Source: Gordonia asplenii
GTDB lineage: Bacteria > Actinomycetota > Actinomycetes > Mycobacteriales > Mycobacteriaceae
Assembly: GCF_012933505.1 (NCBI RefSeq)
Contig: NZ_JABBNB010000002.1
Span: 225,575 to 289,574 of the forward strand
Direction of reading: 5' to 3'
DNA length: 64,000 nucleotides
Position 1 is the stretch's first letter. The number at the start of each line of letters is the position of its first letter. Below, one piece after another: positions 58,046-64,000 of this stretch. The notes under the pieces were generated by a model. The model made no database searches. It worked only from the letters and a program-made list of their open reading frames with translations, and was not told the DNA's origin. Made by a program: the position numbers and the translations under genes.

Positions 58046-59590
58046 TCAGGCGAGCGTCGATTCGGTCAGAGCTTCCTTGGACTCGACGTCCGAGTCGACG
58101 AGCTCGGCTGCGGCGACCTCCGCGGGCTCGACCGGCTTCGCGTTGACGGCCAGGTCGGCCTCGACAGCCTCAGCCGATTCCTTCCAGATCCACGGCTGGT
58201 GGTCCTGAACGACGCGGCGGTAGAAGTACAGCACCACCGACAGTGAGAGCACGAACACTCCGACGATCAGTTCCTTTGTCGTTCCGTAGCCGGTGATCTT
58301 CGCACTCAGCGCCCCGACGACCAGCATCGCGGAGTCGACTACCACCAGGAACCCGGCGATGTAGAGCCACTGCCCGCCCAGCTTGATGGGCCGCTCGGCG
58401 TCGGGCATGTCCCGGCGCAGGTGCAGGAATCCGGTCAGCGACAGAATGTGGCAGAGCAGGTAGCCGACGATGCCGGCGACGATCACGGCCAGCGCCTCGC
58501 CGACGAAGAGGATCAGGATGACGTTGACGACGAGGTCCAGCGACATCGCCCGACCGGGCACCTTGAACCGATTCAACTCACCCAACTGCCGGATGGTCAG
58601 TCCTTCCCGGGCACTGCCGTGCAGTACTCGGCCGCCGTCGGCGGTGGTCATCACCATCAGCAGCACGAGACCGGCGATGAGGCTGATCGTCATGAAGATG
58701 TCGCCGCCGGGGAACAGCTTGCCGAAGGTCTCTAGATAGAAGGTCACCGGATTCGCCGCGACGTCGGCTTGGTGGGTCAGGCCGCCGACACCGAGGGGCA
58801 CCAGAATGTAGACGGCGATGACGAAGAAGCCGGCCAGCCGCAGGGCGATCTTAGAGTCTCGAACGGTGAACTTGAACTCCGGCACGAACGACGCGACTGC
58901 CTCGATGCCGTACACCGACCAGGCGAGCACGAACATCCACGCGAGGGCCGTGCGCCAACCGGACTCGCCACTGGCGCCGAGGTCCCAGTGCATGTTGGAG
59001 ATCGACCAGTCCGCCGAGAAGAGCGGCGCCGCAGCGAAGATGATGATCGGAACGACCACCAGCACCCCGGTGACATACATGATGCTCATCGCCACGCGCA
59101 TGCCGATGACGTTGAGCCCCCAACCAGCGAACAGAACACCGAGCGCGATCAGGTGCGGCAAGCCGATGGTGGCTAGCCCCGTCGAGAACGTCCAGGTCTG
59201 CGATGGTAACCACTCGGCCTGGACCAACTTGCCGATCTGCAGGCCGTAGATCGCCAGGGAGCTCGACCAAGAGAACCAGTAGCCGAAGGTGGCGATCGGG
59301 CCGACGAGGGTGGAGTGTCGACGCCACCCTTCGTGCGCGAACATCGAGATGCCGCCGACCTTGTCGGCGAACATCGCGGCCATCTCCGAGTAGATGAAGT
59401 TCTGCAGGCAGGCCAGCACGGCGACCGCGCCGAGCAGGACCATCGTGGTCCATCCGCCGATCGCACCGAGGGCGTAGCCCATGCCGACGAACAGGGCCGC
59501 GGGTATCGACAGGCTGATGGTGAAGCCGTCCCACCATCGCAGGTTCTTTTGATAGGCGTGGTCGTCGGCGAATGTGTCGTGCATGGTCAT
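58046..59590 (-). CDS. APC-superfamily amino acid/amine permease
   Basis: A 514-residue permease with about 12 helices. The start (MTMHDTFADDHAYQKNLRWW) leads into DGFTISLSIPAALFVGMGYA, the family's substrate helix. A hydrophilic acidic C-terminal tail (ESAEAVEADLAVNAKPVEPA) of about 55 residues follows the last helix. ATG 59590 follows GGAGAGAT. Its place beside an Lrp regulator, an aldehyde dehydrogenase and an aminotransferase suggests uptake of an amine, diamine or GABA-like compound; this is inferred from context. Confidence 0.85.
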   Translation of the reverse strand: MTMHDTFADDHAYQKNLRWWDGFTISLSIPAALFVGMGYALGAIGGWTTMVLLGAVAVLACLQNFIYSEMAAMFADKVGGISMFAHEGWRRHSTLVGPIATFGYWFSWSSSLAIYGLQIGKLVQAEWLPSQTWTFSTGLATIGLPHLIALGVLFAGWGLNVIGMRVAMSIMYVTGVLVVVPIIIFAAAPLFSADWSISNMHWDLGASGESGWRTALAWMFVLAWSVYGIEAVASFVPEFKFTVRDSKIALRLAGFFVIAVYILVPLGVGGLTHQADVAANPVTFYLETFGKLFPGGDIFMTISLIAGLVLLMVMTTADGGRVLHGSAREGLTIRQLGELNRFKVPGRAMSLDLVVNVILILFVGEALAVIVAGIVGYLLCHILSLTGFLHLRRDMPDAERPIKLGGQWLYIAGFLVVVDSAMLVVGALSAKITGYGTTKELIVGVFVLSLSVVLYFYRRVVQDHQPWIWKESAEAVEADLAVNAKPVEPAEVAAAELVDSDVESKEALTESTLA

Positions 59591-59747
59591 GGGTATCTCT
59601 CCAGTTCGCCCTAGGTGATCATCCTCCGTGCGGTGCCGGACTGCCAGATGCGCCGGAAGGAAGAGGGCGGGTCAGTGATTCGAGGACACCGGCCGGCGGT
59701 TCGGCATTGAACTGCGCAGTGCGGTGTGATTCATGACACTAGCACCA

Positions 59748-59799
59748 CGCAATGCGTTGCGCAATCGCTAGAAAGTAACGAAATTCGTTAACATTGCGC
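59748..59799. promoter_or_regulatory. Candidate Lrp operator region between permease and Lrp genes
   Basis: CGCAA-TGCG-TTGCG (59748-59761) is an inverted repeat. GCAAT occurs at 59749 and 59761, and ATTGC at 59793-59797. TAACGAA-A-TTCGTTA (59776-59790) is another perfect inverted repeat. Similar ATTGC/GCAAT motifs occur before the aldehyde dehydrogenase and aminotransferase genes. The rest of 59591-59897 shows only promoter-type sequence and the GCAGGTG before the Lrp ATG. Confidence 0.5.
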
Positions 59800-59897
59800 G
59801 ATGAGTGTGCGCATTGGTAGACGACGGGTCGTCGTCGTCTCGCAATCGGACAAGCGGGCCGCGTGCGCCGCGGGGAGACTGCGACGAGCAGGTGACG

Positions 59898-60377
59898 ATG
59901 GCTAGAGTTCTCTCCATGCAGTCGCACCATCTCGATGACTTGGACCGTGAAATCCTCGACCAGCTCGGCGACGACGGCCGACGTGCGTTTCGTGAGATCG
60001 CGCGCAACCTCGGGTCGTCCGAAGCGACGGTCCGCGCGCGCGTCAAACGCATGCAGGACCTCAACATTCTGCGGATCGTGGCATTCGCCGATCCGGAGGA
60101 ACTGGGCAATTCGCAGCTCGCGATCGTCTTTCTCACCGTCGACCCCAAGCGGCATTCGGCGATCGTCGAAGAGCTCTGCGAGATTCCCGAAATCTCTTAT
60201 GTGTCAAGCATTCTCGGGCGTGCCGACATCTGCATCGAGGTGTCCAGCGCGAACAACACGCAGCTGTGGGCCTTCCTCAACGAGCGAGTCAGCACCATCG
60301 ATGGCGTCCAGGCCACAGAGACGGTGTCGGTGGTGAAGGTCCACAAGCTGCGCTATTCCAGCCGCGGGGAGCGGTGA
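59898..60377 (+). CDS. Lrp/AsnC-family transcriptional regulator
   Basis: A 159-residue Lrp/AsnC protein. The HTH (about 10-60) reads LDDLDREILDQLGDDGRRAF, REIARNLGSSEATVRARVKR. The RAM effector domain follows (AIVFLTVDPKRHSAIVEELC, SYVSSILGRADICIEVSSAN, DGVQATETVSVVKVHKLRYS). The effector is probably a substrate or product of the neighbouring amine pathway. ATG 59898 has GCAGGTG; ATG 59916 would trim six residues. It diverges from the permease and converges on the aldehyde dehydrogenase gene. Confidence 0.93.
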   Translation: MARVLSMQSHHLDDLDREILDQLGDDGRRAFREIARNLGSSEATVRARVKRMQDLNILRIVAFADPEELGNSQLAIVFLTVDPKRHSAIVEELCEIPEISYVSSILGRADICIEVSSANNTQLWAFLNERVSTIDGVQATETVSVVKVHKLRYSSRGER

Positions 60378-60410
60378 TCAACGGAGGCCCTGAGGCATAG
60401 CCGCGCCAGG

Positions 60411-60640
60411 GCCCCTGCCGGTTGAGCCGGGCCGGGGTCTCCTGCTGATTCGGGCATAGCCGCGCCAGGGCCCCTGCCGGTTGAGCCGGGCCGGAGCGCC
60501 AGCACAGGCCCGTGTCGAAACCGCGTAGGTCGGCTCGGAAACAGACACCGCAGGCGGATCCACGAAATCGATTGCATCACCAGGGATCGGTTCGACCCCG
60601 CCGCGCTCACGCTGAAACAAGCGGCCGGGCAGCTCAAACT
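60411..60640. repeat. Dispersed composite repeat, copy 7
   Basis: Two tandem units (about 60398-60440 and 60455-60500) each contain CATAGCCGCGCCAGGGCCCC, TGCCGGTTGAGCCGGGCCGG; the second ends in CCCGTGTCGAAACCGCG. ACGAAATCGATTGCATCACC and GGTTCGACC to 60597 echo the mirrored arm. The remainder of 60378-60765 shows no gene. It lies between convergent lrp and aldehyde dehydrogenase genes. Confidence 0.75.
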
Positions 60641-60765
60641 CGGATCGACCGATGAGCCACGACGCAGTGTCGGACCACGGTGTCCGGACTTCCGCCGATC
60701 CGGTCCGGCTCAGTCGGCGCTCAGACGATCGGGCGGAACGGATCAGGCTCTCCTCGGCGCGGTGA

Positions 60766-62286
60766 TCAGTCGAGGCGGAAAACCGTTCGATGCCACGGCT
60801 TACGTGCGACGCCGGTGATGTCGCTCATGACGTGCTTGATCGTCAGATACTCCTCGAACGAGTAGGTCGACATGTCTTTGCCGAAGCCGGACGCCCCGAT
60901 GCCGCCGTGCGGCATTTCGCTGATGATCGGGATGTGGTCGTTGACCCACACGCAGCCTGCGTTGATTTCCCGCGAAGCACGTTGTGCGCGATACAGATTC
61001 GTCGTCCACGCCGACGCCGCCAGGCCGTAGGCGGTGTCGTTGGCGCGGCGGATCGCGTCGTCGTCGCCGTAGTGCTTGCTGACCGTCAACACCGGGCCGA
61101 ACACCTCGTCGCGGTAGATCTCGGAGTCTTCGGCGACGTCTGCGACGAGGGTCGGCGGGTAGAACGCGCCGGGGTGATCGGGGAGTTCGCCACCGGTGAC
61201 GATGCGTGCGCCGGCTTCGCGAGCGCGCTGCACCATCGCGTGCACCCGATCGCGGTGCACGGTGGTGATGAGTGAGCCGACGTCGGTCGCGGAGTCCGTC
61301 GGATCGCCGACGGTCACCTGCTCCATCAACGCGGCCACCCCGTCGACGAAGCCGTCATACAGTGACTCGGCGACGATCGCCCGGGTGGCCGCGGTGCAGT
61401 CCTGGCCGCCGTTGATCAGCGATGCCGCGACCGCGCCGTGCACGGCGGCGTCGAGATCGGCGTCGTCGAACACCACGAACGGAGCCTTGCCGCCGAGTTC
61501 GAGCTGCACCCGCGTGCCGTTGGCGGCGGCCTGCGCCATGACGGCACGCCCCACCGGGGTGGAGCCGGTGAAGGTCATGACGTCGATGCCACGATGTCCG
61601 GCGAGGTGGGCGCCGACGTCGACGCCGGTGCCGGTGACAACGTTGAACACGCCGTCGGGCAGCCCCGCTTCGGTGGCCAGTCTCGCCAGATGCAATGTGG
61701 TCAGGGGTGTCAGCTCGCTCGGCTTCAAGACGACCGCGCACCCGGCCGCCAGTGCGGGGATGACCTTCCACACCGCCATCTGCAACGGATAGTTCCACGG
61801 AGTGATCGAGCCGACGACGCCGACCGGCTCGCGGCGAATCGACGACGTGTGTTGGCCCGAATACTCCGCACTCGCCTTGCCGTCGAGATTGCGTGCGGCG
61901 CCGGCGAAGAAGTCGATGTTGTCGATACTGCCTGGGACGTCGAACTCGCGGGCCAGTCGAATGGGTTTGCCGGTTTGTGAGACTTCTTGTGCCGCAAGGA
62001 GTTCGGCGTCGCGTTCGACGAGACGCGCCAGTGCCGTCAGCACTGCGGACCGCTCTCCAGGCGTTCGGAGGGACCAGGAGGCGAACCCGCTGCGTGCCGA
62101 TGAGATGGCGTCGTCGACGTCGATCGAGTCGGCGAGGGCGACCGCAGCCACGGGTACGCCGGTCGCCGGGTTGACGACGGTGTACGACGGTCCGCCACCG
62201 TCGCGCGCTTTGCCGTCGATCCAGCATCCGGGGATGGTTTCCGGATTGCCGATGGGGGTGGGAGAGGTGGTCGTCTGTGTTGACAT
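60766..62286 (-). CDS. Aldehyde dehydrogenase, gamma-aminobutyraldehyde/betaine aldehyde type
   Basis: A 506-residue NAD(P)-dependent aldehyde dehydrogenase. Motifs: PWNYPLQMAVWKVIPALAAG (substrate/NAD entry), catalytic Glu in VQLELGGKAPFVVFDDADLD, FTGSTPVGRAVM, catalytic Cys297 in NGGQDCTAATRAIV, and the ending GGIGASGFGKDMSTYSFEEY. It resembles PatD/gamma-aminobutyraldehyde dehydrogenases. With the aminotransferase across the divergent gap it would convert a diamine, e.g. putrescine, to an amino acid such as GABA. ATG 62286 has TTGGAG. Pathway is inferred from context. Confidence 0.9.
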   Translation of the reverse strand: MSTQTTTSPTPIGNPETIPGCWIDGKARDGGGPSYTVVNPATGVPVAAVALADSIDVDDAISSARSGFASWSLRTPGERSAVLTALARLVERDAELLAAQEVSQTGKPIRLAREFDVPGSIDNIDFFAGAARNLDGKASAEYSGQHTSSIRREPVGVVGSITPWNYPLQMAVWKVIPALAAGCAVVLKPSELTPLTTLHLARLATEAGLPDGVFNVVTGTGVDVGAHLAGHRGIDVMTFTGSTPVGRAVMAQAAANGTRVQLELGGKAPFVVFDDADLDAAVHGAVAASLINGGQDCTAATRAIVAESLYDGFVDGVAALMEQVTVGDPTDSATDVGSLITTVHRDRVHAMVQRAREAGARIVTGGELPDHPGAFYPPTLVADVAEDSEIYRDEVFGPVLTVSKHYGDDDAIRRANDTAYGLAASAWTTNLYRAQRASREINAGCVWVNDHIPIISEMPHGGIGASGFGKDMSTYSFEEYLTIKHVMSDITGVARKPWHRTVFRLD

Positions 62287-62305
62287 GCTGAACTCCAATT
62301 GATTG

Positions 62306-62374
62306 ATTGCGTGACAACTATGCCAGAAAACCACGCATTGCATAACTGATTAGCTGTCAAAGCTTGCAATTCGC
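62306..62374. promoter_or_regulatory. Candidate Lrp-site array between aldehyde dehydrogenase and aminotransferase
   Basis: ATTGC at 62306-62310, ATTGC at 62337-62341 and GCAAT at 62366-62370 lie about 31 and 29 bases apart, i.e. near three helical turns, as expected for an Lrp-type octamer wrapping DNA. The same words occur in the lrp/permease gap (59748-59799). This gap also drives the two divergent catabolic genes. Confidence 0.5.
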
Positions 62375-62494
62375 GTCGTGAAGACCCACACTGGAAGTGC
62401 GCGAGGTCACACCGACGGAGCTGTCGGTCCGGACTCGCCGAGATCCCCGCCGGCGCTTCCGTCCGTATTCGCCCGGCCGACCCGAGGAACCTTG

Positions 62495-63880
62495 ATGACA
62501 ACAATAGCCACCGAATTGCCGGATACTTCCCGACTGGAGAGCGCAGCCAAGCGTCACCTGTGGGGCCATTTCACCCGGCAGTCCGACGAGATCACCCCGC
62601 CGATCATCACCCGCGGCGAGGGCGCCCGCATCTTCGACAGCCGTGGCCGCAGCTATATCGACGGACTGTCGGGATTGTTCGTCGTCCAGGTGGGGCACGG
62701 ACGATCCGAGCTCGCCGAGGCCGCGGCGCGCCAGGCCAGGGAACTCGCCTTCTTTCCGCTGTGGTCGTATGCGACGCCGCCGGCCATCGAGCTCGCCGAC
62801 CGGCTCGCAGAGTACGCGCCCGGTGATCTCAACCGAGTCTTCTTCACCACCGGAGGCGGCGAGGCCGTCGAGAGCGCGTGGAAACTGGCCAAGCAGTACT
62901 TCAAACAAGTTGGCAAGCCCGGCAAGCACAAGGTGATCTCCCGGTCGATCGCGTATCACGGCACCACCCAGGGGGCGTTGTCGATCACCGGAATCCCCGC
63001 GCTCAAGCAGGCGTTCGAGCCGCTGACTCCGGGCGGATTCCGGGCGCCCAACACCAACATCTATCGCGCGCAGGACGGACTCGCCGACGACCCGGAAGCC
63101 TTCGGCATCTGGGCCGCCGACCGCATCGCCGAGGCCATCGAATTCGAGGGACCGGATACCGTCGCCGCGGTTTTCCTTGAGCCGGTACAGAATTCGGGTG
63201 GATGCTTCCCGCCGCCGCCGGGATACTTCGCCCGCGTTCGCGAGATCTGCGACCGGTACGACGTCCTGCTGGTCTCCGACGAGGTGATCTGCGCATTCGG
63301 TCGCATCGGATCGATGTTCGCCTGCAACGACTTCGGCTACATCCCGGACATCATCACCTGCGCCAAGGGCATCACGTCGGGCTACTCGCCACTCGGCGCG
63401 ATGATCGCCTCCGACCGTCTCTTCGAACCGTTCGCCGACGGCCAGACCGCATTCGCACACGGCTATACCTTTGGCGGGCACCCGGTTTCGGCTGCGGTAG
63501 CCATGGCGAACCTCGACATCTTCGAACGCGAGGGCATCAACGCACACGTCGCGGTACAGGCGCCGGCATTCCGGTCGACGCTGGAGAAGCTCAACGATCT
63601 GCCCATCGTCGGAGATGTGCGCGGTGAGGGATTCTTCTACGGCATCGAACTCGTCAAGGACAAGGCGACCAAGGAGACCTTCAGCGACGCCGAGGCTGAA
63701 CGCATCCTGCGCGGCTTCCTGTCCACCGAGCTGTTCGACGCCGGGCTCTACTGCCGTGCCGACGATCGGGGCGACCCCGTCATCCAGCTCGCGCCGCCGC
63801 TGATCAGTGGCCAGGCCGAGTTCGACGAGATGGAGCAGATCCTGCGCGGAGTGCTTTCGCAGGCGTGGACATTGTTGTGA
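62495..63880 (+). CDS. Class-III PLP aminotransferase (putrescine/diamine-type)
   Basis: A 461-residue PLP enzyme of the class-III aminotransferase family, resembling omega-amino acid and putrescine-pyruvate (SpuC-like) transaminases. Seen: GEGARIFDSRGRSYIDGLSG, FTTGGGEAVESAWKLAKQYF, SYHGTT-like SIAYHGTTQGALSITG, cofactor Asp in LLVSDEVICAFGRIGSMFAC, and Lys291 in ITCAKGITSGYSPLGAMIAS, which binds PLP. ATG 62495 has CGAGGAACC. The divergent partner is the aldehyde dehydrogenase, giving a two-step amine oxidation route. Confidence 0.92.
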   Translation: MTTIATELPDTSRLESAAKRHLWGHFTRQSDEITPPIITRGEGARIFDSRGRSYIDGLSGLFVVQVGHGRSELAEAAARQARELAFFPLWSYATPPAIELADRLAEYAPGDLNRVFFTTGGGEAVESAWKLAKQYFKQVGKPGKHKVISRSIAYHGTTQGALSITGIPALKQAFEPLTPGGFRAPNTNIYRAQDGLADDPEAFGIWAADRIAEAIEFEGPDTVAAVFLEPVQNSGGCFPPPPGYFARVREICDRYDVLLVSDEVICAFGRIGSMFACNDFGYIPDIITCAKGITSGYSPLGAMIASDRLFEPFADGQTAFAHGYTFGGHPVSAAVAMANLDIFEREGINAHVAVQAPAFRSTLEKLNDLPIVGDVRGEGFFYGIELVKDKATKETFSDAEAERILRGFLSTELFDAGLYCRADDRGDPVIQLAPPLISGQAEFDEMEQILRGVLSQAWTLL

Positions 63881-63944
63881 CAGTGCGCAATTGGTCCCCG
63901 TCGGTAGGAACTGGGGCCTGCATCCGCGGTTGGGTGAGCGCACC

Positions 63945-64000
63945 TGCTTCCGTTGGTTGAGCCTGGTTTCACCGGCCGAAGCGTCCCTCTGCTGGTTGAG
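63945..64000. repeat. Dispersed composite repeat, copy 8 (truncated by window edge)
   Basis: CCGTTGGTTGAGCCTGGTTT, then CTCTGCTGGTTGAG at the edge, after the aminotransferase 3' end. The element continues beyond the window. The bases 63881-63944 hold no gene. Confidence 0.7.

Overview
The window is high-GC actinobacterial chromosome, most likely Gordonia or a close relative in the Mycobacteriales. The evidence is the gene order sahH, (tmk), mtrA-mtrB-lpqB, (comF), hpf, secA, DUF6459, WS/DGAT, DUF6912, oxidoreductase, DesA3-type desaturase, rsgA, aroA. This reproduces the Mycobacterium tuberculosis Rv3248c-Rv3227 block, with local inversions (tmk, comF) and inserted genes. Many genes start with GTG, many pairs overlap by 4 bases (GTGA or ATGA), and lipoprotein signals and WXG100-like sequence are present. 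All assignments come from reading the sequence and from memory of families; no search was run.

Layout. 1-4604: end of a WXG100-like gene with a strong terminator, a cation-diffusion-facilitator exporter, an APC amino-acid permease and S-adenosylhomocysteinase. 4636-10981: a VOC protein, a 14-TM exporter behind a perfect palindrome, an SMP-30 protein, and a DM13 lipoprotein/DoxX pair facing a two-component system. 10936-16611: tmk (reversed), a DUF1905/YdeI protein, a 33-bp tandem repeat, then mtrA-mtrB-lpqB (envelope and division control). 17308-22387: comF, hpf, a small HTH gene and secA. 22456-33300: DUF6459 protein, alcohol dehydrogenase, a wax-ester-synthase-like protein with an altered catalytic motif, DUF6912, then a desaturase module (flavin/2Fe-2S reductase, secreted small protein, two tandem desaturases) with matching palindromic operators before the reductase and the first desaturase; then rsgA-aroA.

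33383-41050: NUDIX hydrolase, an ABC ATPase lacking its catalytic motifs, and a compact seven-gene tellurite-resistance-like (Ter) stress operon (TerD, DUF475/TerC-like, TerA-like, TelA, an unknown protein, two divergent TerD-like proteins). 41343-57879: accessory genes: glutamate dehydrogenase, a membrane-anchored esterase, a beta-lactamase-like hydrolase, several unknown proteins, a DoxX-like protein facing a Cys-rich HTH regulator, methyltransferase, propionyl-CoA synthetase, DNA alkyltransferase, a quinone-reductase-like enzyme and an HD hydrolase. 58046-63880: amine or polyamine catabolism: permease, Lrp regulator, aldehyde dehydrogenase and class-III aminotransferase.

Non-coding structure stands out. 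A mosaic repeat family built on CTGGTTGAGC and GTCGAAACC arms around conserved centres occurs in eight places, always next to a gene 3' end and never between divergent genes. A second family (GAGTGCCGAAGCG) occurs twice. Ter genes, the desaturase operators, the degenerate enzymes and the repeats are the most interesting parts; I see no phage, insertion sequence, CRISPR, rRNA or tRNA.
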